This document shows, piece by piece, positions 7,475-13,767 of a stretch of 13,767 bases of DNA; position 1 is the first letter of the stretch, and every line of letters starts with the position of its first letter. The notes below the pieces were generated by a model, which was given only the letters and a program-made list of their open reading frames with translations, was not told the origin of the DNA and searched no databases. This DNA is from Gammaproteobacteria bacterium. GTDB taxonomy: Bacteria; Pseudomonadota; Gammaproteobacteria; Chromatiales; Chromatiaceae. Position numbers and translations under genes: made by a program. Location of the stretch: assembly GCA_020630035.1 (NCBI GenBank), contig JAHDCB010000027.1, positions 1 through 13,767 on the forward strand, read 5' to 3'.

Positions 7475-8425
7475 ATGCCAGCCACACAACACTGCCGCCT
7501 GCTGATTCTGGGATCCGGCCCGGCAGGTTATACCGCAGCAGTCTACGCCGCACGCGCCAACCTGAAGCCGGTACTGGTCACCGGACTCGAACAGGGCGGC
7601 CAACTGACCACGACTACTGATGTCGATAACTGGCCCGGAGATCCGAACGGACTACAGGGGCCCGATCTGATGGTACGGATGCAACAACATGCCGAACGGT
7701 TTAACACCGAGATCATCATGGATCACATCCACACAGTTGATCTGCAACAACGCCCGTTTCAGCTACAGGGTGACAGCCAGCACTACAGCTGCGACGCCCT
7801 GATCATCGCCACCGGGGCCTCCGCCCAATACCTGGGCCTGCCATCAGAAGACGCATTCAAGGGTCGAGGTGTGTCCGCCTGCGCCACCTGCGACGGCTTT
7901 TTTTATCGCGGCCAGAAAGTCGCCGTGATCGGCGGCGGCAATACCGCTGTCGAAGAAGCCTTGTACCTGTCGAACATTGCTGAGGAAGTCACTCTGGTAC
8001 ACCGGCGCGATACACTGCGAGCAGAAAAAATCCTGCAGGATCAACTGTTTGAAAAGGCCAACAACGGCAACATTCGACTACTATGGCACCACACTGTCGA
8101 CGAAATACTCGGCGACGCCCAGGGAGTGAACAGCGTTCGACTGCAACACACACAAACCAATGACCAACAAACCCTGGCAGTTCAGGGCGTGTTCATCGCT
8201 ATCGGCCACAAGCCCAACACAGCCCTGTTTGATGGACAACTGACGATGCACAATGGCTACCTGCAGGTCAACAGTGGCCTGCAGGGCAATGCCACCGCCA
8301 CTTCTGTACCCGGCGTATTTGCCGCAGGCGACGTGATGGACCATATCTACCGTCAGGCCATCACCTCCGCCGGCACCGGCTGCATGGCCGCGCTGGATGC
8401 AGAACGCTATCTGGATGCACTGTAG
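7475..8425 (+). CDS. trxB: Thioredoxin reductase
   Basis: TrxB passes electrons from NADPH through FAD and a redox disulphide to thioredoxin in the cytoplasm. The 316-residue product is normal length for the low-molecular-weight type (about 320). Motifs in order are the FAD-binding GSGPAG at 13-18, GGQLTTTTDVDNWPG at 41-55, the active-site CATC at 136-139, the NADPH fold GGGNTAVEEA at 153-162, HRRD at 176-179, and the second FAD motif VFAAGDVMD at 281-289. The nearby strong ribosome binding site fixes the ATG. It follows the AlbA_2/ATPase gene by 36 bp and may be co-transcribed with it, or have its own promoter inside that gene; I see no clear boxes. Confidence 0.97.
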   Translation: MPATQHCRLLILGSGPAGYTAAVYAARANLKPVLVTGLEQGGQLTTTTDVDNWPGDPNGLQGPDLMVRMQQHAERFNTEIIMDHIHTVDLQQRPFQLQGDSQHYSCDALIIATGASAQYLGLPSEDAFKGRGVSACATCDGFFYRGQKVAVIGGGNTAVEEALYLSNIAEEVTLVHRRDTLRAEKILQDQLFEKANNGNIRLLWHHTVDEILGDAQGVNSVRLQHTQTNDQQTLAVQGVFIAIGHKPNTALFDGQLTMHNGYLQVNSGLQGNATATSVPGVFAAGDVMDHIYRQAITSAGTGCMAALDAERYLDAL

Positions 8426-8475
8426 CCATCACAGACTACAGGCTATTATTTTGCAAACCATGACACCTGTTCCGG

Positions 8476-9066
8476 ATGCAAGACGTTAAGTCAGCAAGGT
8501 TATTTTGTGGCGTAGATGAAGTCGGACGCGGACCGCTGGCCGGCCCGGTGGTCGCAGCCGCAGTCATGCTGGATCCCGAACAGCCGATTGCTGGTCTGGC
8601 AGACTCTAAGACACTCAGTCCGCCACGCCGGGAACACCTGGCAGAATTGATTCAGGCGCAAGCACTGGCCTGGAGTCTGGGGCGAGCGGAGGTGGCTGAG
8701 ATTGACCAGCATAATATTCTGCAAGCCACCTTACTGGCCATGCAGCGGGCCGTGCTGACCTTATCACTGACACCAGACCAGGTACTGGTGGATGGTAATC
8801 GGGTACCTGCGCTACCCTATCCGGCACAAGCAATTGTCGGTGGTGACGGCAGTGAACCCTGTATTGCCGCCGCCTCAATTATCGCTAAGGTCGCACGGGA
8901 TCAAGAAATGGTGGCAGCAGACGCCATGTATCCGGGATATGGCTTCGCGCAGCATAAGGGATACCCCACCCGGCAACACCTGACGGCCCTGGACCAGCTT
9001 GGCGTGACGCCACTACACCGCCGCAGCTTTCGTCCGGTCGCCGCGCGTCTCACCTGCGGTGCATAA
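8476..9066 (+). CDS. rnhB: Ribonuclease HII
   Basis: RNase HII cuts RNA-DNA hybrids and starts removal of single ribonucleotides from DNA. The 196-residue product is standard length. The four metal-binding acids are all present: Asp14 and Glu15 in GVDEVGRGPLAGP, Asp106 in VLVDGNRVP, and Asp142 in AKVARDQEM. The conserved C-terminal HRRSF block is also there. ATG at 8476 gives the usual short N-terminus, while the ATG at 8460 opens another frame that stops quickly. The Shine-Dalgarno is weak. The spacer of 50 bp after trxB shows no convincing promoter. The 3' end overlaps the convergent DUF455 gene by 54 nt, leaving no room for a terminator between them. Confidence 0.96.
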   Translation: MQDVKSARLFCGVDEVGRGPLAGPVVAAAVMLDPEQPIAGLADSKTLSPPRREHLAELIQAQALAWSLGRAEVAEIDQHNILQATLLAMQRAVLTLSLTPDQVLVDGNRVPALPYPAQAIVGGDGSEPCIAAASIIAKVARDQEMVAADAMYPGYGFAQHKGYPTRQHLTALDQLGVTPLHRRSFRPVAARLTCGA

Positions 9067-9861
9067 TTGGTTCAGCTGATCGATTTCATAGGTACTGAAA
9101 CCAGCTTCCAGGCGGGCTGCAGTATGCAGTGGCCCACGTATCAGATGCCGGAACCGGGTATTAAGCAGATGCAGATAATAGGCTTCCGGTTCCAGATCTC
9201 GTTCGGCGCAGGCATACTGAAACCAGCGGGTACCGATCGCGACGTGACCGATTTCATCCTGTAATATCACCGCCAGCACGTCAGCCGTGGCAGTATCGCC
9301 AATCTGGCGGAAGCGTTCGATCATCCCCGGTGTGACATCCAGACCACGTGCCTCCATCACGCGTGGCACCAGAGCCATACGTTGTACAAAATCATCTGCA
9401 GTCTGTTGCGCTAATGCCCACAGGCCGTTATGCGCCGGAAAATCGCCATAGGTATAATCCAGTGCGTGTAGCCGATCCTGCAATAACGAGAAATGTTTTG
9501 CTTCTTCGGCCGCCACCCGGATCCAATCAGCATAATAATCTGCGGGCAGTTCCTGAAACCGGCTGACCGCATCACAGGCCAGATTAATCGCATTAAATTC
9601 TATATGCGCCACTGCATGGATCAGTGCCGCCTGACCAGTACGGCTGCGTAATCTGCGCCTGGCTAACTGATTGGGAGCAACCAGCTCCGGACGTTCCGGC
9701 TGCCCGGCATGCTGGCTGAGGGCAAGCGCTAGCGGGCTGACGACGAGCTGCCCGGCCTGCCAGTCATGCGACAATTGTTGCGCCAGCGCAACCTTGTCAG
9801 CAACATCGGAGCACATCAGGCAAGTGTGTGCCGCCTGGTGAACATTGTTTGAGGTGGGCAT
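9013..9861 (-). CDS. DUF455 family ferritin-like protein
   Basis: This 282-residue protein matches the uncharacterised DUF455 (COG2833) family, which has a four-helix ferritin-like fold. Probable di-iron ligands sit in AHIEFNAINLACDA (His86, Glu88), RVAAEEAKHFSLL (Glu119/120, His123), VMEARGLDVTPGM (Glu170) and LQDEIGHVAIG (Glu203, His206). That pattern suggests a metal-dependent oxidase or storage role, but no substrate is known to me. I chose ATG at 9861; a longer frame begins at a TTG at 9900 that would run into comEC, and an ATG at 9816 is also possible because family similarity starts near it. None has a clear Shine-Dalgarno. The last 16 or so residues (CTAGETRGDRTKAAAV) are antisense to rnhB and look like a non-family tail. 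Confidence 0.88.
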   Translation of the reverse strand: MPTSNNVHQAAHTCLMCSDVADKVALAQQLSHDWQAGQLVVSPLALALSQHAGQPERPELVAPNQLARRRLRSRTGQAALIHAVAHIEFNAINLACDAVSRFQELPADYYADWIRVAAEEAKHFSLLQDRLHALDYTYGDFPAHNGLWALAQQTADDFVQRMALVPRVMEARGLDVTPGMIERFRQIGDTATADVLAVILQDEIGHVAIGTRWFQYACAERDLEPEAYYLHLLNTRFRHLIRGPLHTAARLEAGFSTYEIDQLNQLCTAGETRGDRTKAAAV

Positions 9862-9871
9862 TAGGTTATTC

Positions 9872-9878
9872 AGGTGAG
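9872..9878 (+). promoter_or_regulatory. Ribosome binding site deciding the comEC start
   Basis: AGGTGAG lies four bases before ATG 9883, which favours this ATG over the in-frame GTG at 9874, since that GTG lies inside the site itself. Confidence 0.6.
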
Positions 9879-9882
9879 TCAC

Positions 9883-10494
9883 ATGGTGCAGACAGCGCAA
9901 AAGGTGATCTTCACACCCATCATCGCCTGGGTGCTGGCCTGGCTGGCTGGTATCTGCGGATTACAGTGGATGAGCGAGCTACCACACCCGCTCTGGATTG
10001 GTGGGGTCGGCCTGGTAGTGCTGCTGGCGTGGTACTGGCGCTGCCCGCTATGGGGTCTGGCCTTTTTTCTTGGATGGATCTGGGCGGCGATCTTTGCCTG
10101 GTGGTCACAACCAGCATCAATTGAGTCACTGGATATCCGGGCCACCTATCAGGCTCGTGGTGTTGTAACCAACCTACCCGGCAAGCGCACGCAGTATAGC
10201 CGGTTTTTGTTCCGGGTAGATCAGTTGCAACGAGGTGATCAGGTGTTACAGGGTGACTGGTTGTTACGGGTCACCTGGCGCCAGGCACCGCCAGTGGCAG
10301 TCGGTTCTGAGTGGCAGTTACCACTGCGGATTAAACCAGTACGCAGTTATCACAACCCGGGCAGCTGGGATTATGCTGGCTGGTTATATCACCAGGGGGT
10401 ACGTTATTCTGCATATGTGGTACCTCAGCAGGCAGAGCAGCAACCTATACGATCTGCGGTGTGCTGTCGATTACAGCAGCTGCGTCAGTCCTAG
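9883..10494 (+). CDS. comEC N-terminal fragment (membrane segments plus DUF4131)
   Basis: The first 203 codons before the amber stop encode hydrophobic helices at about 10-65 (IIAWVLAWLAGICG, VGLVVLLAWYW, WGLAFFLGWIWAAIFAWW). A soluble DUF4131-like beta region follows at about 70-190, including RATYQARGVVTNLPGKR and the family motif NPGSWDYAGWLYHQGVRY. It ends just before the Competence domain, so this piece alone could fold but cannot form the channel. It starts only about 21 bp from the divergent DUF455 gene, so any promoter must lie inside that gene or be very compact. Confidence 0.75.
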   Translation: MVQTAQKVIFTPIIAWVLAWLAGICGLQWMSELPHPLWIGGVGLVVLLAWYWRCPLWGLAFFLGWIWAAIFAWWSQPASIESLDIRATYQARGVVTNLPGKRTQYSRFLFRVDQLQRGDQVLQGDWLLRVTWRQAPPVAVGSEWQLPLRIKPVRSYHNPGSWDYAGWLYHQGVRYSAYVVPQQAEQQPIRSAVCCRLQQLRQS

Positions 10495-10503
10495 CGGGAT
10501 GCA

Positions 10504-12186
10504 GTGCTGGCGCTCAATCTGTCACCGGATGTCACCGGTGTGCTACTGGCGCTGACCCTGGGAGATCGCAGTGGCCTGTCGCACGAGTTAAAACAGACAT
10601 TTGCCACCACTGGTACCAGTCACCTGATGGCGATTTCCGGCCTGCACATCGGGCTGGCTGCAACCTTGGCATTATTGCTGGTGTCTGCGGCCTGGCGACG
10701 CATACCACAGTTATGCGGCCGTTATCCGGCACTGCTGGCAGGCACCTGGGCCGGGCTGATCACTGCTGCCGGTTATGCCACGATCTCAGGCCTCGGCCTG
10801 CCGGCACAACGCGCACTGGTGATGGCACTGGTCTTTGCCGTGGTCTTGTTGCAACGGCGGCTGGCGCAGCCGTTTGCTGTGCTGGCACTGGCCGCCTGGG
10901 TGGTCACACTGATGCATCCGGGCGCCGTTTTGTCTGCTGGCTTCTGGCTATCGTTCACGGCTGTCGCGGCGATCTTTGCGTTGTTACCCCTGGTACGCGG
11001 GCAGCCCTGGTGGCTACAGGCGATCGGAGTGCAACTGGCGATCAGCCTGGTGTTGTATCCGGTGTTGCTGCTGTTCGGCATGCCGCTCAGCTGGCTGGCA
11101 CCGATGGTCAATCTGGTATTGGTCCCCTTGTTTGGCTTTGTCCTGGTACCGCTGAGTCTGTTGGGCGTACTGAGTCTGCCCTGGTTCGCACCAGCAGCCG
11201 ATCTGCTGGGCTGGCTGGCCCCATTGTTACAAGGCTTATTGGATGGGCTGTACTGGCTGGCAGACCAGGGACAATGGGAGGCCTATCTGCCACCGGTCAA
11301 ACTACGTTGGGTATTAGTACTGGCTGTCGCCTTGATACTGGCACCCTTGGCCTGGCACTGGCGCCTGCTGGGCCTGGTGTTATTCGGGCTGGGCCATCTG
11401 CCAATTACCAGCACGCCAGACTGGGGAACCTATCGCGTCACAGTGCTGGATGTGGGCCAGGGCCTGTCAGTCGTGGTGCAGACGCAACGGCATGTGCTGG
11501 TGTACGACACCGGCGCCACCTTCCCCAGCGGGTTTAATCTGGCCGATGCAGTAGTACGCCCGTTTCTGCGGGAACAAGGCATTACCCAGCTAAGTCTGCT
11601 GATGCTCAGCCACGGCGATAATGATCATGCCGGCTCTGCTGCCCAATTACTGGCGCAAATGCCAGCCCAGCGGGTACTGGCGGGTGAACCAGACCGGATC
11701 AACATCACAGCAGAAGCCTGCCAGGCAGGACAACGCTGGATCTGGGATGGCGTTGAATTTCGGGTACTGCACCCGACTGAGCCGCGTCCGGCAGTCAGCA
11801 ACAATGCCAGTTGTGTACTGAGCATTCGCAATACAGCAGGCAGTACGTTGCTGACCGGCGATATTCAAGCCTCAGTGGAACGCCGCCTAGCACCGGCGCT
11901 GGCTGACGCGGCCCCCTGGTCACTGGTGATCGCACCACATCATGGCAGCCGCAGCTCTTCCTCACCCGCTCTGGTACAAGCAACCCGACCGCAACAGGTG
12001 GTATATGCGGTCGGTGCGCTGAATCGTTATGGGTTTCCGAAGCCGGAGGTGTTAGCACGCTGGCAGGCGGCGGGAGCGCAAAACTGGCGTACCGATCAGT
12101 CAGGTGCGCTCAGTTGGTTATTTGCCGAGACAGTACACGGACCAACTGCCTATCGCCAGACACAACAACGTTACTGGCACGATTGA
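10504..12186 (+). CDS. comEC C-terminal fragment (Competence domain plus metallo-beta-lactamase domain)
   Basis: From a GTG nine bases after the amber codon, 560 residues stay open. Numbered from that GTG, GTSHLMAISGLHIG at 37-50 opens the Competence membrane domain, many hydrophobic helices follow to about 305, and a metallo-beta-lactamase domain begins with VTVLDVGQG at 312. Its motifs SHGDNDHAG (369-377), LTGD (Asp453) and PHHGS (His479, His480) are complete, so the proposed nuclease site looks intact. GGGA at 10496-10499 is a weak ribosome binding site, so reinitiation after the stop is possible but unproven. It ends 14 nt before phr. Confidence 0.75.
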   Translation: MLALNLSPDVTGVLLALTLGDRSGLSHELKQTFATTGTSHLMAISGLHIGLAATLALLLVSAAWRRIPQLCGRYPALLAGTWAGLITAAGYATISGLGLPAQRALVMALVFAVVLLQRRLAQPFAVLALAAWVVTLMHPGAVLSAGFWLSFTAVAAIFALLPLVRGQPWWLQAIGVQLAISLVLYPVLLLFGMPLSWLAPMVNLVLVPLFGFVLVPLSLLGVLSLPWFAPAADLLGWLAPLLQGLLDGLYWLADQGQWEAYLPPVKLRWVLVLAVALILAPLAWHWRLLGLVLFGLGHLPITSTPDWGTYRVTVLDVGQGLSVVVQTQRHVLVYDTGATFPSGFNLADAVVRPFLREQGITQLSLLMLSHGDNDHAGSAAQLLAQMPAQRVLAGEPDRINITAEACQAGQRWIWDGVEFRVLHPTEPRPAVSNNASCVLSIRNTAGSTLLTGDIQASVERRLAPALADAAPWSLVIAPHHGSRSSSSPALVQATRPQQVVYAVGALNRYGFPKPEVLARWQAAGAQNWRTDQSGALSWLFAETVHGPTAYRQTQQRYWHD

Positions 12187-12189
12187 CTC

Positions 12190-12193
12190 AGGA
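12190..12193 (+). promoter_or_regulatory. Ribosome binding site of phr
   Basis: AGGA, within CAGGAC, lies seven bases before ATG 12201 and supports that start over the longer open frame beginning at 12114, which is inside comEC. Confidence 0.75.
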
Positions 12194-12200
12194 CTTTTTT

Positions 12201-13625
12201 ATGTCGCTATCGAATGTTGGTTTATGCTGGTTTCGGCAGGACTTACGCGTTACTGATAATCCTGCTCTGACCCGGGCATTGCAACAACATACTCAGGTGT
12301 TATGCCTGTATGTACACGAACATCCGGACGATCCGGATCCACCAGCATCCCTTTGGTGGCAGCAACAAGCACTACAAGATCTGGCCGATCAGTTGCAGGG
12401 GCAGCTGTTATATCGTACCGGCGATATACAACAGAACCTGCAACAAATCATTACCGAATATTCGATCAGTGCTGTGTACTGGAACCGGTTGTACGACCCG
12501 ACCAGTATTGCCCGAGATACTATATTGAAGACCTGGTTAGGTGAACAATCCATCCAGGTGTACAGTTTCCCCGGGCAGCTGTTGTTTGAGCCTTGGGAGC
12601 TACTGAAACAAGATGGATCACCGTATCGGGTATTCACACCCTTCTATAAGGCTTGTCTGGCGCAAGGCCTGTCAGATCGTGTGATACCGGCTCCTGACCT
12701 GAACCGTCTGGTGTCGGTACCTGACCCAGGTGCTCAAATCACACACGACAGCCCCGCCGCCGCTTGGGCACAAGCTTTCGGCGATCAGTGGGATCCGCGT
12801 CGGCAGACCGGATGGAACCGTCTGGCTGAGTTTATCGCACAAGATATGCCGGTCTACCACAAGGCACGTGATATACCAGCCGCCGACCAGGTCTCACGGC
12901 TAGCACCCTATCTGCATGCTGGCCAATTGAGCGTACGCGAAGTGGTAGCAGCAACCCGCGATCAACCCGGTGCTGATACCTTTGTGCGACAATTGGTGTG
13001 GCGCGAATTTGCGCATTATGTGCTGTACCACTGGCCACACACACTGGATCAACCGATGGATAACCGGTATGTGCACTTCCCCTGGCGCACTGACCCGGTG
13101 GCATTGCGTGCCTGGCAATGCGGCCAGACCGGTATTCCGCTGGTAGACGCCGGGATGCGCCAGTTATGGCAAACCGGTTATCTGCACAACCGATTACGTA
13201 TGGTAGTCGCCTCATTGTTATGCAAGCATCTGCTACTTGACTGGCGCGCCGGCGCTGCCTGGTTTATGTACACCTTACTGGATGCTGACCTGGCGAATAA
13301 CACGCTGGGCTGGCAATGGGTCGCCGGCAGTGGCGTGGATGCCGCACCCTATTTCCGGATCTTTAACCCGGTCAGCCAGGGCGAACGGTTTGATGCCGAT
13401 GGCACCTATGTACGCCGCTGGGTACCAGAACTGGCCGCATTACCAAATCGCTGGATTCAACAACCCTGGGCAGCACCGACTGAGTTGCTGACAGCACATG
13501 GTGTGCAGCTCGGCGATGACTATCCCCAACCAATTGTTGAACTTGCCGCCGGACGACGGGCAGCACTCGCTGCCTGGGAACAAATGAAGGCCTTAGCTGC
13601 GTCGGCTCTGATCAAGCGGAGCTAG
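12201..13625 (+). CDS. phr: Deoxyribodipyrimidine photolyase (class I, cryptochrome/photolyase family)
   Basis: The enzyme uses light and FADH- to split UV-made cyclobutane pyrimidine dimers. The 474-residue product matches the class I length (about 472 in E. coli). The N-terminal antenna domain starts with CWFRQDLRVTDNPAL at 9-23 and includes YWNRLYDP near 93-100. The FAD domain has WREFAHYVLYHWP at 267-279, GIPLVDAGMRQLWQTGYLHN at 311-330, WQW at 371-373, which should hold the FAD-proximal electron-transfer Trp, and DAAPYFRIFNPVSQGERFD at 380-398. The antenna pigment cannot be told from sequence by eye. It follows comEC by 14 nt and is probably co-transcribed. It ends in TAG, overlapping a convergent gene fragment by 33 nt. 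Confidence 0.95.
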   Translation: MSLSNVGLCWFRQDLRVTDNPALTRALQQHTQVLCLYVHEHPDDPDPPASLWWQQQALQDLADQLQGQLLYRTGDIQQNLQQIITEYSISAVYWNRLYDPTSIARDTILKTWLGEQSIQVYSFPGQLLFEPWELLKQDGSPYRVFTPFYKACLAQGLSDRVIPAPDLNRLVSVPDPGAQITHDSPAAAWAQAFGDQWDPRRQTGWNRLAEFIAQDMPVYHKARDIPAADQVSRLAPYLHAGQLSVREVVAATRDQPGADTFVRQLVWREFAHYVLYHWPHTLDQPMDNRYVHFPWRTDPVALRAWQCGQTGIPLVDAGMRQLWQTGYLHNRLRMVVASLLCKHLLLDWRAGAAWFMYTLLDADLANNTLGWQWVAGSGVDAAPYFRIFNPVSQGERFDADGTYVRRWVPELAALPNRWIQQPWAAPTELLTAHGVQLGDDYPQPIVELAAGRRAALAAWEQMKALAASALIKRS

Positions 13626-13767
13626 AAGCGGCAGACAGTATTCCACCCGCCCATCTTGCCAGATAGGTATCGGAATATTGTCTTTATGGGCCTGTTCAAT
13701 TACCTGACGTGCGGGGGTGCGATTCAAACTGATGTGGTGATTTGCTACCACAGGTTTCTGGCAAGCG
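13593..13767 (-). CDS. C-terminal end of an unrecognised protein (partial)
   Basis: Reading leftward from the window edge, one frame is open for 57 codons and ends at a TAA at 13593-13595. Its start lies beyond the window. The segment SLNRTPARQVIEQAHKDNIP then IPIWQDGRVEYCLPL reads like a small soluble alpha/beta protein, with the pattern of a helix followed by a strand, and the other leftward frame I traced stops within about 25 codons. I do not recognise the family. Its last 10 codons plus the stop overlap phr on the other strand, echoing the rnhB/DUF455 arrangement. The open frame could still be chance, since it is short. Confidence 0.5.
   Translation of the reverse strand, partial: ACQKPVVANHHISLNRTPARQVIEQAHKDNIPIPIWQDGRVEYCLPLLAPLDQSRRS

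Larger units (their letters stand above)
9883..12186 (+). pseudogene. comEC: comEC (DNA internalisation channel) interrupted by one in-frame amber codon
   Basis: ComEC forms the inner-membrane channel that carries transforming single-stranded DNA into the cytoplasm. Read as one frame this is 767 codons, normal for the family, with an N-terminal membrane and DUF4131 region, the Competence membrane domain, and a C-terminal metallo-beta-lactamase-like domain. A TAG at 10492-10494 breaks the frame at codon 204. The same reading frame continues directly after it as RDAVLALNLSPDVTGVLLAL, which is normal ComEC sequence up to LGDRSG. No other stop or frameshift is visible and all downstream motifs are intact. 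A C-to-T change from CAG is one simple origin. The lesion could be a recent loss, a sequence error, or a tolerated split. TAG ends argJ, epmA, trxB, the DUF455 gene and phr, so recoding of TAG genome-wide is unlikely. Confidence 0.9.

Noticed and set aside
9874..9882. GTG at 9874 as the comEC start
   Set aside because: The GTG lies within the AGGTGAG Shine-Dalgarno that serves ATG 9883; the difference is only three codons.
10492..10494. Genome-wide amber recoding as the explanation for the comEC stop
   Set aside because: TAG is the terminal stop of argJ, epmA, trxB, the DUF455 gene and phr, so it acts as a normal stop here.
10461..11537. Long open frame (358 codons) on the + strand in another frame of comEC
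   Set aside because: It is out of frame with clear ComEC motifs, and its Gly/Arg/Thr-rich translation looks like a shadow of biased codons, not a protein family.

Overview
The window is a compact stretch of a gammaproteobacterial chromosome. The evidence is a complete beta-lysylation set for elongation factor EF-P (efp, epmA and epmB), a bifunctional-type ArgJ, and housekeeping genes that all resemble gammaproteobacterial families (trxB, rnhB, a DUF455 ferritin-like gene, comEC, a class I photolyase). One gene, a secreted filamentous-haemagglutinin-like beta-solenoid protein, is of a type I associate with filamentous sulphur bacteria (Thiotrichales) and cyanobacteria. I cannot name a genus. 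TAG ends at least six genes here, so the standard stop code applies.

Layout. Positions 1-51 are the 3' part of tRNA-Asn, followed by a strong hairpin terminator. Positions 77-5120 form a leftward gene string, read as efp, epmA, argJ, then the haemagglutinin-like gene. Its members overlap or almost touch: efp/epmA share 23 nt, epmA/argJ are 5 nt apart, and argJ shares 38 nt with the haemagglutinin-like gene. A 65-bp divergent spacer separates efp from a rightward string: epmB, an AlbA_2/Schlafen-type DNA-binding gene with a GHKL ATPase domain, trxB, and rnhB. rnhB runs tail-to-tail into a leftward DUF455 gene with a 54-nt overlap. Only about 21 bp separates the DUF455 start from comEC, which runs rightward and is followed 14 nt later by phr. 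The last 175 bases hold the C-terminal end of an unrecognised leftward gene that overlaps the phr end by 33 nt. No gene-free stretch exceeds about 65 bp.

How the genes work together. EpmB makes (R)-beta-lysine, EpmA attaches it to Lys34 of EF-P, and EF-P then relieves ribosome stalling at proline runs. All three genes sit around one divergent spacer. ArgJ serves arginine synthesis, TrxB thiol redox balance, RnhB removal of RNA from DNA, ComEC uptake of DNA during transformation, and Phr repair of UV damage.

The main anomalies are three. An in-frame amber codon splits an otherwise intact comEC at a domain boundary. A secreted-protein gene starts inside the conserved end of argJ and ends inside a bidirectional terminator. 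An AlbA_2/ATPase gene without the usual C-terminal winged helix sits among housekeeping genes. I found no CRISPR array, insertion sequence, prophage or recognisable defence cluster.
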